The notes beneath the pieces are model-generated. The model searched no databases, was not told where the DNA came from, and saw only the letters and a list, made by a program, of their open reading frames with translations. DNA of 64,000 nucleotides, taken from Cyanophora paradoxa (lineage: Eukaryota; Glaucocystophyceae; Cyanophorales; Cyanophoraceae). Positions 11,101 through 22,200 of this stretch are shown one piece after another. Within the stretch, counting starts at the first letter, position 1; every line of letters starts with the position of its first letter. The DNA is taken from contig QPMI01000062.1 of assembly GCA_004431415.1 (NCBI GenBank), positions 62,001 to 126,000 of the forward strand. Reading direction: 5' to 3'. A program made the position numbers and the translations under genes.

Positions 11101-12265
11101 GCATCCACCTCGAAACCTCGGCAAACATCTCGACAGAACTCCTCATCAGCACACCAAATGCGCACAGCGCTCCTCGGAATGCAGAACATGTTGCCAACGC
11201 CATGCAGGAGCTGAGCCAGCCTCCCAGCCAGTCGCCTCCGCCAGAAGAGCATTCATCACTCCAGCCAGGAGATTTTTCGTCATCTCAACCAGAAGAGCAT
11301 TCGCTACCGTTGCCAGGAGAGCATTTGTTACAACAGCCGCAGTCACAGGAGCCCGACAGCCCGGACTCCTCACGCTCTGGAACGCCCGACAGGGACCACT
11401 TGCACCATCCGCTGGAAGTGGAGCGATTGGGTCGACTTGAATCTCTCGGACCTGAAGATGATGGAATCCCTCGCTCAGTGTCATTCATGTCGGATGATCT
11501 GGCAGTCAGTTTCAGGACAGATCCTTCTCATGCAGGCGTTGGGCACCTGAGAGATGGCTCCACCCGTAGCATCGTAAGCATCATGAGTGCCAGCTCAGCT
11601 CCACCTGTCTCGGCCACCCGCGATGCGGATTTCAACAGCACGACTGCTTTTAGTGTGATCGCTCAGAAACTGTTGGCCACGTCCACAGGTGTTCTAAATG
11701 CAAGGTGCATTCAATGTGTCCTCTCCAAGAAGTCCTTTCCTAATTTCTTTGCAGCTCGCTTTTCAATGACAATCGACTCCGAGAGTCTGCCCTTGAGGCC
11801 GCAGACGGGATTGAACGCATCCTCAGCGAGGTTTCTGAGTTGAATCTTTTGCTTGCAATCAGCTGCTGATCAGACGTTTCGGCCCAGCCCCAAGAGGGTG
11901 GAACTTTAACGGATAAGCTGGTGGCCATCAGTGCCTTGGAATCACATGCAAGTACTCTCCAACACACTGCCAATCTCCAGCCCAAATCGTGTGAGAATAT
12001 GGAGACTGCAATCCAGAACTACAAGCGGTATGTGTTGCAGTGCTACAGAGAATTCTTGGATAACACACATATGTGCAGATGGCGTGCTGAGGTGGCAACA
12101 GAGCTTCTTCCAGCTGTTGAAAAAGCAGCCGCAGCAGTATCTGAGCTCGTTTCAGCGCTCCAACGAGTATCCTTTGGGCAGGAGGAAGTCTCGCGTCTAG
12201 CTTTCTGTGCAGAAGCTGAAGTCGCTCGACGCCGGGCTTCTCCATCTTTTTTCCAGGGCCACTAG
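8183..12265 (+). CDS. Kelch-repeat protein fused to a Sec7 ARF guanine-nucleotide exchange factor
   Basis: Predicted activator of ARF GTPases on Golgi or endosomal membranes. The N-terminal half has at least five kelch blades: LVGDRIYIIGG, VRDREIWIVGG, IKDRIWVFGG, VGCKMYILGG and IGKTVWLVGG. A 12-nt exon (9467-9478) then links in frame to a Sec7 domain (about 9530-10410): NKNAIGEFLGEG-type start, DEFNIAVLRAFVHMLDFSD, the PPGEAQKIERLMDAFGEKY segment with the catalytic Glu, and GYSMMMLNTDRHNP. An intron at 10124-10173 starts with GC, and one inside FIRNNRGMNGG begins GTATG. After the Sec7 domain come about 400 Ser/Pro/Glu-rich residues (10460-11800) and a C-terminal helical, probably coiled-coil, segment (AVEKAAAAVSELVSALQRV), with stop at 12263-12265. 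The 5' end is unresolved: the first kelch exon has no ATG and probably begins after CTCGAG at 8182. Confidence 0.82.
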
Positions 12266-12552
12266 CATTTCAGATATTTGTCTTTTATGTTCATATCAAT
12301 GGAACCAACTGGCAAGAACTTGAATTGAACTGAAAAGGATGCCGCAGGGCAGCCTGACAGACCGAAGTAGCTAGAACCCCTCTTTTGTGCGTCGATATCG
12401 ATATCACAACGATGGCGGGCTCCTAGGCCTAGTCTTCAGCATGTGCAACTATAGCTAGCGCTGAAGGTGCAGCTAGCGCTGCGCTCGTGCCTGCCGGTTA
12501 TTGTCTGACGTACCCGTCTAGCGCGCTTTCCCCCCCGGATTCTGCGTTCATC
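12266..12552. other. Upstream region of small duplicated gene, copy 1
   Basis: 287 bp between the kelch-Sec7 stop and the small gene's ATG. It has no similarity to the upstream region of copy 2, so the two copies have different promoters. No gene seen. Confidence 0.5.
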
Positions 12553-12924
12553 ATGAACTTCCTCGCCACCGCCTCCGCGGCCCCGCTGCCCGCGCCCGTC
12601 GCCGGCTCGTCGAAGAGCCAGGGTGGCCGGACCCCCAAGTTCTTCGCCCAGGCGGTCAACAAGGCGACAGTCATGAAGGCGGACGGCGGCTTCTGGGCGT
12701 GGCTTGAGAGCAAGATTGCTCACAACCTGCTGTAAGTTGCCGCGCCAGTGTCTAGAGTTGGCGCACCAGTCGCGGCAGTTATGCGCGCAACGTGATCCTC
12801 GAGCGGCGGGCGCCCGCTGACGCCTCACGGCAGGTACGAGGGCCCCGAGAGCGTCAAGACCCGCATCGACTCTGGCAAGAACCCGACCGGCGCCGACAAG
12901 GCGGACTCGCAGAAGCAGCAGTAG
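12553..12924 (+). CDS. Small unknown protein, 89 aa, copy 1
   Basis: Two exons. ATG at 12553 is followed by a Ala/Pro/Ser-rich start (MNFLATASAAPLPAPVAGSS), a basic-aromatic helix (TPKFFAQAVNKATVMKADGG, FWAWLESKIAHNLL) and, after an intron that begins GTAAGTTG and ends CACGGCAG, the segment YEGPESVKTRIDSGKNPTG with a polar tail ending KQQ; TAG at 12922-12924. The intron has a GCTGACG branch-like sequence. I do not recognise the family. The N-terminal stretch could be an organelle-targeting leader, but this is weak. An almost identical copy lies inverted at 16540-16911. The single base difference seen in the coding part (CGG versus CGC) is synonymous, which argues that both are read as protein or that the duplication is very recent. 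Confidence 0.7.
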
Positions 12925-13141
12925 ATACAGCTTAGTTGACGGCGCGGGATGTCATGCTTTTTGATATTTGGAATGACAACCCCGAGCTTTTTCGCACAGC
13001 AGCGCTCCTCCGGCTCGCGGCCGCAAGGCCTCGTATGCGCGTTCAGTGCCGCGGGGCAGGATGCCGAACAATCCCTCGAGGGGCGGCAAAGGACCCAGCA
13101 ACGAGATCGCACGTTGACACTGTTAGTCGACTTAGCATGCA
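12553..13141. repeat. Inverted duplication, arm 1 (589 bp)
   Basis: This arm begins exactly at the ATG of the small gene and ends at TTAGCATGCA downstream of its stop. It matches 16323-16911 in inverted orientation with, by eye, one mismatch over 589 bp, intron and 3' flank included. Flanks on both sides are unrelated. Confidence 0.9.
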
Positions 13142-13455
13142 GCACTTATCTCTAAATCTGCTTACTAAGCTAGAAATTCTGAGGTCATGCCCTTGCCAAG
13201 CCTTCTATCCTTTTAATCCAGCTTAGCTTGAGCTTTTTGAGCTCGCGCTTGAGCCAATGTCCAAGCTCAAGCTCAGGCCTGGGTATGTCGCCAAATTGCT
13301 ACAAAACAGCAACGATTTCTATCAGATTTTGAACTACGGCACATTGTTTTTTGGAGAGTTCAGACTCACAAGTCGGGGGGGCCCGAGAAGGTGTGAGCCT
13401 CAAGGCGGAGGCTATTGCCATTCCCTTGGACACAAACAACATACATGCACAGAAA
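13142..13455. other. Non-coding stretch downstream of SNRPA1
   Basis: 314 bp between repeat arm 1 and the SNRPA1 stop codon. It contains short AGCTTGAGCTT-type runs around 13225-13275. No gene or RNA was recognised. Confidence 0.4.
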
Positions 13456-14422
13456 TTACGCTTGAAGCTCCGGTGGGAACGTGCCTGTTTTCAAAGCCTT
13501 CTCGTACTTTGTCACTTCCTCAAGCGAGGAGGCGTTCTGGATCGCAGTCTGGTGCAAATCGATGAGTTGAGGGAGAAATTGTGGAAAGGTGACGCAGATT
13601 CATTTGGACGTGAGTACCTTGAGAGCTGCTACTTGCTGCTCACTCAACTTCGGCTTGTCCTCATCTGGAAGAGCTGTCTTACTCTTCGCAAGCTCGGCCG
13701 CCCTTGCCTTGCCCTTCTCTCCACCGAAAAGCTTCTTGCTCGCCAGACGCTCCTGAGAACGCGAAGGTGAACAGCTGGCTGTGCAGCAGGCGAAGAAGGA
13801 CACTGACCTTCAACTTCACACGCTGGAAATCCAACAGCTTGATGGAAGGGATCTTGTGAATCACGTAGAGCCTGTAATGTTGCTTCTTGCTGACAGGATT
13901 GTCGTGCAAGCTAAGGCGCAGAAGCCCTTTGAAACCCGCGAGAAGATCGATGTCCGCGAAGTTCATCAACAAGTTGTTCGTCATGATGAGCGTATCGATG
14001 TTCGGAATGCTTTCCGCTACGTTATCTGCTATCCGAGAGATACGGTTGTTGCACAGGACGAGTCGCTTCAAGCGCTTCAGCGTGGGGAAGCCGTCGAGCT
14101 TCTTAATGTCCTGCAGGGGGGCTCGCGGGGCTGGCGATACGGCATCCCCCGCGCGCAGCGAACGTACGTTGTCGCTCAAGTCAATGCTGTCGTACTGGTC
14201 TTGCGTCGCACCCAGGTTCTCGATAGCAGGAATTTTGTTAGCTGTGAACGCGAAAGTTAGCCCGAGCCTCGCTCCGGAGATCGGGTCGCTCACCGCGAAG
14301 GACTATCTCGCGGTCCTTCAAGCAGGACGTGACCTGCGCACTCCGCGCGACGAGGTCCGCTGCACACACCCATCTCAGCGCCGAGAAGCGAGCGGGCGAT
14401 CGGTCAAACCTGTGAGCCTCAT
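13456..14422 (-). CDS. SNRPA1: U2 small nuclear ribonucleoprotein A' (LRR protein)
   Basis: Core U2 snRNP protein that binds U2 snRNA stem-loop IV with U2B'' and works in branch-site recognition. ATG at 14420-14422 gives MRLT; a 50-nt intron joins ADLVARSAQVTSCLKDREIV, and a second intron joins LR to ANKIPAIENLGATQDQYDSI. Leucine-rich repeats follow: LSDN, LDGFPTLKRLKRLVLCNNRI, IDTLIMTNNLLMNFADIDLL and LRLSLHDNPV. The LRR cap KQHYRLYVIHKIPSIKLLDF is the family's hallmark. After further introns the tail has ERLASKKLFGGEKGKARAAE, and the last exon encodes TAIQNASSLEEVTKYEKAL ending FPPELQA; stop at 13456-13458. This matches the length and ending of animal and plant A'. The segment between LSDN and LDGFP contains an extra intron. 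The gene sits between the arms of the inverted duplication and diverges from the DP gene. Confidence 0.93.
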
Positions 14423-14660
14423 CTTCGCCTTTCTGCGTTGCTGCTGCTGCTGTCCTCGTGCGGCTCTTTCTGACTGCAGCAAGGGTTTCAGCAGTACCCC
14501 CGACCAGTCCTTTCCCCCTCCGATCGAAACCTAGCAGGCCTACCAACCAGTGCTTTCCCCCTTTCTGATCTCCTGTACAGCGGCTTCATAGGCTCACAAA
14601 CCCCACAGCGACTTGCACAACATCGTTGATTGCACCCGGCGCGCTCCACGACGACCTCGA

Positions 14661-16288
14661 ATGCAACCGCAACCGCCGGCGTCGGCGATCACTCCACCGC
14701 CCCCGGCCGCAGAGACGCCGTGCGCATGCTATCGCCGCACGTATTCAGAACTAAGCGGCCGCACGTATTCAGAACTAAGCGGCCGCGCGTCGTTGCGTTC
14801 ACTGAATGTTGAGGCGTGTTCAGGTCCAAGCGGCCGCGCGTCGCCGCGCGTACAGACGGCTTGCGGGGATTTGCGGAGGTATTCTGTTTCCCTTCCCAGA
14901 TATCCGCGAGCGCACGCTGAGCGCCGCGTCACAGAACGTGGTCGCTGTGGTCCGCTCGAGAGGGCGCACGTCGTATCAAGACGTTGCAGATGAGCTAGTC
15001 GAGAAATACAGAGCAACCGAGCTGGCAGCTGGTGAACTGGAAGGGAACCAGACCGGAACCGACAGCGACAGCGCCAGCATATCGAGCGAGAAGGCAGAAA
15101 CCCCGGACGGTTCCCGATACATTCGAAGAAGGGTCAGCGCGTTGCCTTCATTACTCTTCATTAGTTATTTCTCACTGAAGATCAGGTCTACGATGTCTTG
15201 AACGTTCTGACATCAATCGATCTGCTCCAGCGGAGCGTGCGTAATCGTAAACAGGCCTCTGGAGCAGTATAACTAGCTAATCTGAAGACTTTAACCTCGA
15301 GGCTAACCTGATCCTTATCGTAATAAGTACTCTCAGATCCTGTGTCTGACTTCGTCTGACTGTCTGACTTTGTGCAGGATAAAAAGGAGATAACGTGGCA
15401 GGGAATTCAACCCCAGGTCTGTCCAGCAGTTTTAATCAACATCTTGCTCGCTCTGGAGAGCCAAATGAACTTTACAGGCTGCTTTGGAGAGCGAAATGAA
15501 TACGCTGACGGTTTGCCTTTCAAGGTTCATTTTCACAGGCCGAAGTTTGACTGAATCCGACACTACTAGACGGAGATTGCGGAAGTGGAGAAGTCGATTG
15601 AAATGAAGAAACAGCTCCTGCGAAGCAAAATGCTTGAGGTGATTGTGTGTGCAAAATTCACTCCACACGCACGCTAACATATATTCTGCAGGTTGTTGCG
15701 ATGCAGAAACTCATGTGCGTATTTCAATGTTTTTTTTCTTCTCTCTGAGACGTTGTCCATTAACAGGCAAAGAAACACCCGGCCTCCTTATCAGGTAACA
15801 GATTCTTAGCTTGCCCAAGCAATATATTAACAATACAGAGTTATTCAATCTGCTGCAGACGGACAAGCATAGGTTGCCTCTCCCACTTCTGGTTTTGAAC
15901 AGCGATGCTGGAATAAACGAGATTGGTCTGGAGCTCGAAACCATGTCTTTGTTGAGCCTGACCGAGTTCATACAGATCTCGGATACAGCAAGGATCGAAA
16001 GGAGGCTCTCTTGCGATTTCCACGTCCTTTCACTGGTTCTTTGCCCTCCTGCTGTTCTCAGTTCACCCTGCCAAGTTCACATTTTTTGTTGTGTTCGAAG
16101 GCCACGTGGACACCGAGATACTCGAGCAACTTGGATTGGCAGCGATTGAAAATCCGTGCGCCTTCTTACTACGAATATCATGTTTGCGGCTCACTGCTTG
16201 GCGCACCTCGTTGCCCAGTTTGGACATAGCCACGTTGCCAGGGCGGTGGACTGCACATTTGTCGGAAGCCGAGACACAGAATTTCTAA
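14661..16288 (+). CDS. DP: Transcription factor DP (E2F dimerisation partner)
   Basis: DP proteins pair with E2F to bind TTTSSCGC sites and drive G1/S genes. ATG at 14661 starts a Pro-rich leader; an intron with a repeated GCACGTATTCAGAACTAAGC unit joins it to KRPRVAARTDGLRGFAE. The winged-helix DNA-binding domain follows across introns: VRSRGRTSYQDVADELVEKY, YIRRRVYDVLNVLTSIDLLQ (the RRVYDVLNVL motif contacts DNA) and DKKEITWQGIQPQ. Then comes the heterodimerisation coiled coil (TEIAEVEKSIEMKKQLLRSK) split by small exons, and the DP_C domain (HRLPLPLLVLNSDAGINEIG; FEGHVDTEILEQLGL, equivalent to FEIHDDIEVLKRMGM). The final exon frame to TAA at 16286-16288 is less certain. The gene is shorter than animal DP1. 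It lies inside the inverted-duplication spacer. Confidence 0.88.
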
Positions 16289-16322
16289 GCAGATCTAGAG
16301 ATTAGTACTGCATGCTAAGTAA

Positions 16323-16911
16323 TGCATGCTAAGTCGACTAACAGTGTCAACGTGCGATCTCGTTGCTGGGTCCTTTGCCGCCCCTCGAGGGATTGTTCGG
16401 CATCCTGCCCCGCGGCACTGAACGCGCATACGAGGCCTTGCGGCCGCGAGCCGGAGGAGCGCTGCTGTGCGAAAAAGCTCGGGGTTGTCATTCCAAATAT
16501 CAAAAAGCATGACATCCCGCGCCGTCAACTAAGCTGTATCTACTGCTGCTTCTGCGAGTCCGCCTTGTCGGCGCCGGTCGGGTTCTTGCCAGAGTCGATG
16601 CGGGTCTTGACGCTCTCGGGGCCCTCGTACCTGCCGTGAGGCGTCAGCGGGCGCCCGCCGCTCGAGGATCACGTTGCGCGCATAACTGCCGCGACTGGTG
16701 CGCCAACTCTAGACACTGGCGCGGCAACTTACAGCAGGTTGTGAGCAATCTTGCTCTCAAGCCACGCCCAGAAGCCGCCGTCCGCCTTCATGACTGTCGC
16801 CTTGTTGACCGCCTGGGCGAAGAACTTGGGGGTGCGGCCACCCTGGCTCTTCGACGAGCCGGCGACGGGCGCGGGCAGCGGGGCCGCGGAGGCGGTGGCG
16901 AGGAAGTTCAT
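16323..16911. repeat. Inverted duplication, arm 2 (589 bp)
   Basis: Reverse complement of 12553-13141, ending exactly at the ATG of the small gene (16909-16911). At its inner edge TGCATGCTAAGT is present twice (around 16311-16334), which may mark the junction. Spacer between the arms is 3181 bp. Confidence 0.9.
16540..16911 (-). CDS. Small unknown protein, 89 aa, copy 2
   Basis: Same two-exon structure and same protein as copy 1 (12553-12924), including the intron, so it is a DNA-level copy and not a retrocopy. ATG at 16909-16911, TAG at 16540-16542. Its upstream DNA (ending GCAGCAAAAAA before the ATG) is unrelated to that of copy 1 and is shared head-to-head with the Cys/His-motif gene starting at 17081. 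It may therefore be expressed differently. Function unknown. Confidence 0.7.
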
Positions 16912-17060
16912 TTTTTTGCTGCGAACTGGGGGTACAGGTCGCTTGTGTCGCGGATCGGAGAGTCGCTCCTGCAGAGCCCCTCGTCGTTTCTGCCAGCCTG
17001 CGCGAAAGTGAAAGTCGGACCGAGCGTGAAAGTCGGACCGGGCCCACTCAGCGGAGAAGG

Positions 17061-17067
17061 TATATAT
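17061..17067 (+). promoter_or_regulatory. TATA-like box
   Basis: TATATAT lies 14 bp upstream of the ATG at 17081, in the 169-bp gap between the divergent small gene copy 2 and the Cys/His-motif gene. The short distance implies a very short leader, or use by the opposite gene. Confidence 0.35.
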
Positions 17068-17080
17068 CCAGCCAACATCG

Positions 17081-18383
17081 ATGTCGGGCTCGAGCTCTCC
17101 CAAGTTCCCGTTTCGGCCGGGCGAGCTGCTGCGTGTCTATAACTGGTGCACCGTTTTCATCTGCCTAGCTCGTCTTTTCGCCCTGTTGTGCCTCGTCGAA
17201 CCTGTCAACAGGTCTTCGCCGTGTTGGAACTGCAAGCAGGAGATGCGCAAACTCTTGCTCCGGAGAGAGGTAGCATCGGATAACGGAAGACCGGCGTCCG
17301 TGTGCGAACTGCAGCTCGAGGATCCGCTGAAGAAGCTCGCCGTAAAGCGTATGTGGGCGGGCGCTTATGCGCGCCTCGGAGCACGCCCTCACTTTTTCGC
17401 AGATGGCATTCCTCTCCGTCCCACTCACAAGTAAGGCTTTTTCGTTTGAAGGTCCGGTGCTTGGCCTGACTCGGAGCCAGCGCGGTCCTGAAAATCGACT
17501 ATCTCGGTTGCGTCTGCGACAAGTGTGAACACCTGCAGGGAGATCAGCTACTTCACGTATGATTCCCTCTTTGTTTCTTTTTGCCCTCCGTCTAATGCCT
17601 TCGCGCAGGACGAGTTCCGGTTGATTGCAGGTGCTGCGGAACGCCCTGCGTAGTTGAAGGGTTGCACTGACAGCGGCGCGTTGCAGAGAGAAGTCTTCAT
17701 TCGAGCTACATTTTGCGAGGTATGAAAAGTTTGCCCGTCAAGTGGGGCAAGCTTACCCCCAGCAGACATCTCTCTCGACTCCATAACGCAAGATCAGCTT
17801 GCGGAGCTCGCTAACGAGCGTGAGCAATTGGATCCCTCCGGCATTGACAAATACCAACTCAATCGCATGCCAGCGCTCTTTCTGCCTAAGCGGGATAGAA
17901 AGTCCGAGCCCCAAGCATCGTCTTCTCGATCATCGGGTGCTGCCAAGATTACAGCGTGCCCCCATACCGATGCTAAGCACTACGGTAAACATTTTTTCGT
18001 TTTCTCGGTTAGAAAGTATCCGCTCACTGTCTTCTAATTCGGCATATAGCACATGGCATGTGTGGCACTGTGAGTCTCGTTTCTTTCGAGTCTGTTGCTT
18101 GCCATCACCTCACCTGCAAAGCAGTGTTACCGGCGAATTCGCCTGCAGAACATCAAAAAACGGGAAAAGATCGATAACGGCACCTCAGGCGAGCTGCCCC
18201 TTCTTTTCTTGCATTCCACAAGAAAGAGAACTTATGTGAGGCTCAGAGGGTGAATTTAATGGCAGCGAGGACGAAAAGAAGCTTACCAAAGTTACCAATT
18301 GCCCACATCGGGATGCGAAGCACTACGCACATGGCCTCTGCAATTCGTGCTACAGGAAAGAGCGTGCAAAAAGAGCAAAGTGA
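17081..18383 (+). CDS. Cys/His-motif protein with two CPH-DAKHYA-GxCxxCYR repeats
   Basis: I do not recognise the family. ATG at 17081 gives MSGSSSPKFPFRPGELLR, then several small exons separated by 40-85 nt introns; a middle exon may read GCVCDKCEHLQG. The C-terminal part is clear. ITACPHTDAKHYAHGMCGT and CYRRIRLQNIKKREKI are joined across two introns. An intron at 18189-18246 that begins GC leads to EGEFNGSEDEKKLTKVTN, CPHRDAKHYAHGLCNSCYRK and a basic end (ERAKRAK); TGA at 18381-18383. Each repeat has the pattern C-x-H-x(5)-Y-x(3)-C-x2-C, which looks zinc-binding; the flanking basic residues suggest a nucleic-acid-binding nuclear protein. That is inference. Middle exons (17330-17870) are approximate. 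Confidence 0.6.
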
Positions 18384-19230
18384 GGATTAGTATGTACCTC
18401 TGTTAATGTGTAAGAATTCATAGTTTATTTTGCGCCTTTTATAGCTGTTTTTTTGAGGGTTGTTCTTGATTCAAGGTTGGACGGGGTTGTGACTTTCACA
18501 GAGGGTTTCAATCTCTCCGGGCACGCAGATCAGATGTGAGGGCTGAGGCTGGGCCGGGGGGCTTTGATTTGGATGCGATCATGAGGCTAGCGCCCGGCCA
18601 CGGCCTTCGCTTTGATTTGGATTTTGGACCTTTTGATCCGATGATCTGAGGCGGGGCACCCAGCCCTGGCAGCCTATAATTACCGAAGTATATGTACGCG
18701 CGCTTTGGATTCGGATTTGGACCTTTAAATTTACATCGCGACTAGGATTTGGATCTGAGGCAGGCCAGGCTTGAGGGCGCCGGGCTGAGGCTCTAGATCT
18801 CGTTGGATATCGATCTGAGGCAGGCTTGATCATGCCATGATGAGGGTTGAGGGCCCCTGTGGCTGGTATAAATATTTCTAGACAAAATCGAAGTCCACCT
18901 AAAGGCCTAGGCCTAGGCCACGGCCGGGAGTATTCCGCTTCCAGGCCTTGCAATTGGCCATGCGAGCTCAGGCCTGAGGCCTGAGGGCTGGGCCGCATGT
19001 ACACAAGTGACAGCTGCAGCTGCGAGTATCCCGGGCTTCGATTCAAAGCTTGTGGGCGTCATGCAGCTAGCGCTGCACAGCTGCAGCGCTAGCACGGCCC
19101 GGCGGCCAGGCACATAAACATGGTAAATGTATCGTTGCTAAGCTGATGGCGCTACAATGTACGTACATAATATAAATTCCACGCTTGCATGTTGCAGTAA
19201 ATAAATTCAAATGCAAATCGCAGCTAGACT
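18384..19230. other. Non-coding region with degenerate short repeats
   Basis: No credible gene. The units GATTTGGAT / ATTTGGACCTTT / TGATCTGAGGC recur between about 18560 and 18820, and GGCCTAGGCCTAGGCC-like palindromes occur around 18900-18990. A T-rich segment precedes this. From 19120 to 19230 it probably contains the COG3 3' untranslated region. Confidence 0.4.
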
Positions 19231-22200
19231 TTAACTTGCGTCTAATCTAGCACTGAGGTCGTCAACTGAAGTACATTTAATACTCTGCCTGTCTGCATCA
19301 CTGTATTCGGTTTCCAGCACTCGAACAAGCTGTGCGTAGGCCTCAATGATGTTGGTCTGTGAAAGGCAGTTATGGACTACAGAACCTGAAACGGGGATCG
19401 CAACCAACCTTGATCGGCCTGAAGAGGATGTTCCTTGTTGCGGGATTGTTGAGGTACAAGGACATCTTTTTCAGCACTGGGTCAAGGTTTTGATCGAGAG
19501 AGTCATTTACTGATGCAAGAATCTCCTTCAGTCGATCTGAGCAAGATATAGAGTTGGAACCTGGGCACATCGAAACATGTACAAGCATACCTGGGTGTGC
19601 AAAGGTTTGTTCACGTATGAGGGACTGTGGGCCAGCCTGCGTTCCCGAGCGCGCAGCTCGAACGCTGACAAATGCTGACACCTGGTAGTGAAAGAATGTC
19701 AGATTACAGGAAAGACAAGAGCTTACGTCGACGTCACGAATCACCTTGGTGAGGTAAGCCAGAAGCGGCTCAATCATTATCTTTGTCACGTGGAGAATGA
19801 AGGATTCACAGGAGCTCTTGAGCTCGTTTTCCAAATCCTGCAAGTGTGTGAGAAATAGGTGTCGGCGTGTAATGGAAGGTCCGTTTTGCACCTTCTTCGA
19901 GTCGACCTGGGATTCTAAGACTTTCGGAGGCACAGCAGTAACAAAAGCGAGCAGAGCATTGTGGCTGTTGAGGGCTAGAAGACCTTGAGGACCAGCCCGC
20001 ACAACACGCCCAAGAGCATCTGTTGGAAACCCAATATCAGATATTTATGCTTTCCTGCGCATTGAAAAAGCCCGCTGCCTCGTATGTGCGAGAAATCCAA
20101 CGTCTTTTCGTTCCACGAAAACTGAATCTCGAAGGGTGTGATTTGTTCTCGGAGAATGAGAAGGTGCTTGATCAAGAAAAGATGGCCATCAAGTACGCCC
20201 TGCCAGTAAATATTGGTCCTGAGGTCTACAGGAAAGCGATGACGAAGAGAATACTTTTTGTTTGGTGATAATCTTTGCAGCTGAAAGCAAGGACATGGTG
20301 CACACAGAGACAGCCTCTTGAGCGAGCCCCTCGAAAACATACACCTGCAGGATGCTCAGAAGGAAGAAAAGTAAATGGAAGGAGATTATGACTCACATCA
20401 AGAGTGCGGTACAGTTTTGAGAGCGTCATCAGGGTGCGCTCCAGTGTAGGATACCAAGAAGCATACAATGATTTCACAGATGCATATGGTGTGCCAGGCT
20501 GTACACCAGCCTCCGTGTTAAGACCCTGCGCCGCTGTTGTCGGGTCTCGGCCTTGGAGGGCTGAGCTCATCTCTGCAAACTCTCATTTCAGAATCCGCAG
20601 CCAGCAAAAGATACCATACACCCTGACCTTGAAGACGCTCAGGATAGTTAAGATGTTCAGGAGCAGGGTTGAACCCTTTAATTTCATCACGAATGAAGGT
20701 TTGAGCACGGTATGTGAGGCGTTCTTGAACATCCTGTGCGAAATATGAGCAAAGCAGCGGAGCAACAAGAAAGTTTAAGAAACCTGAAGCATTTTGTTCA
20801 TGACAGGCCGAAAAGCAGACAACCAGTCGCCTGCCCGAACAATCAAAAGACATTCATTGAAGGCTATAATAAGACGTGCACCCTTCCTCTGGTCATGGTC
20901 GTGCACCTCCGACTTGAGGATCTCGGCCACCTCACACAGGTTGTCAAGATGAGTTTCACGAACGAACAGAGGCCGGAGGGAGTCATAGAGAATCGTGCAT
21001 ATCGCTTCAATGAGCATCCTGGATGGGAGATAAGGTAACGTGTAACAAAGAGCAAATAACCATCCGCACTTGAGAGCATCATTTGCAATCGTGCAGGATG
21101 GAAAGAAGTGGAAGAAGAGAGTGTGTTCCTGCTGGCATAGCCTTGAGAGATAGGAGGTCCCAGCACGCGACTGACAAAACCATCAGAGCAGGTGCATGTG
21201 CTTGGTTGGAGACTTACAAGGGACGCAAGTTCGTTCGTTTGAGCCAGAGCAGAGTATTGCGCTTTGATGATAGAACCCAGAAGTTGGAGTCGGTTCTGGC
21301 AGTAGGTACTGCAACACTCGCTCAAAAGAATCGAGTGGCTCGGATTGCTGAAGGGCAAGAATCAGAAGTGGGTGAATGCATGGGCTGCTCATGGCGTACT
21401 CTTGCTGATTGGTTGCACGCTTTGAGAGCTCCTCCATCAGATTCTTCAGAGGAGGCGCAATTGCCTGGAACTTGACATAAAACAAACTAGCTTCCATGCT
21501 CTCTTGCACCGACGAAGCATCCTGGAAACGAGTTGTTGGGTCTGAAGCAAAGGACTCTAAGACGCAATCTCACCCGCAGTGCAGACTGGACTTGAGACGT
21601 GATGGCTTTGATTGACCCAATTGTGTGGTTCCGAACCAGCGTGAGCGCCCGTGACTGAAGCTGAGAGAACCGATGTTTGAAGGTCTCAGACTCCTTGTAC
21701 TGGGCCTGCAAGACAATGAGAGGAAGAACAAAAGCAGAAACTTGCCAAATGGATGCACATGATCTGTGAAGTACTGGACACATTTGTCCAGCTTCTCCAA
21801 AATAGGAAGAAAGCTGTCACTGAGAACGGAGAGGGTTGGGCTGTTCAAGGTCCGTGAAATCGAGTCGAGTTCGTCAAAGAAAGAAAGTTTTTCTCGAATC
21901 GCATTGGCGAAAGTGACCAAACGATCCTGTTTCAAGTATTGAGAAAAGCCGTGAGAATTGATATTTTAGAAAAAAGCAAAGCCCACCTTGTCGCGGACAA
22001 GCGATTCACATGCTTCGTGAAGGGCTCCCGTTTTTGTTGAGACGAGGGCGTAGTCTGTCTCCAGATTCTGCAAGAAACGCAGAGTGTCGTCCACCTCGTC
22101 TAATAGCTGCTGGCAGCTTTTGCTGTAGTGCTCGAGCACGTGCATGTACGATCTGATGCACGCTGAGTTGACAAGAAACTCCGTTTCAAATGGGGCAGAG

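Noticed and set aside
12553-16911. Retrocopy origin of the duplicated small gene
   Set aside because: Both copies retain the intron and 3' flank and lack a poly-A tail, so the copying was at DNA level.
17900-18383. HNH/homing-endonuclease reading of the CPH...CYR motifs
   Set aside because: The motif has Cys-Cys pairs but no conserved His-Asn-His core around them. The gene has host introns and no mobile-element features.
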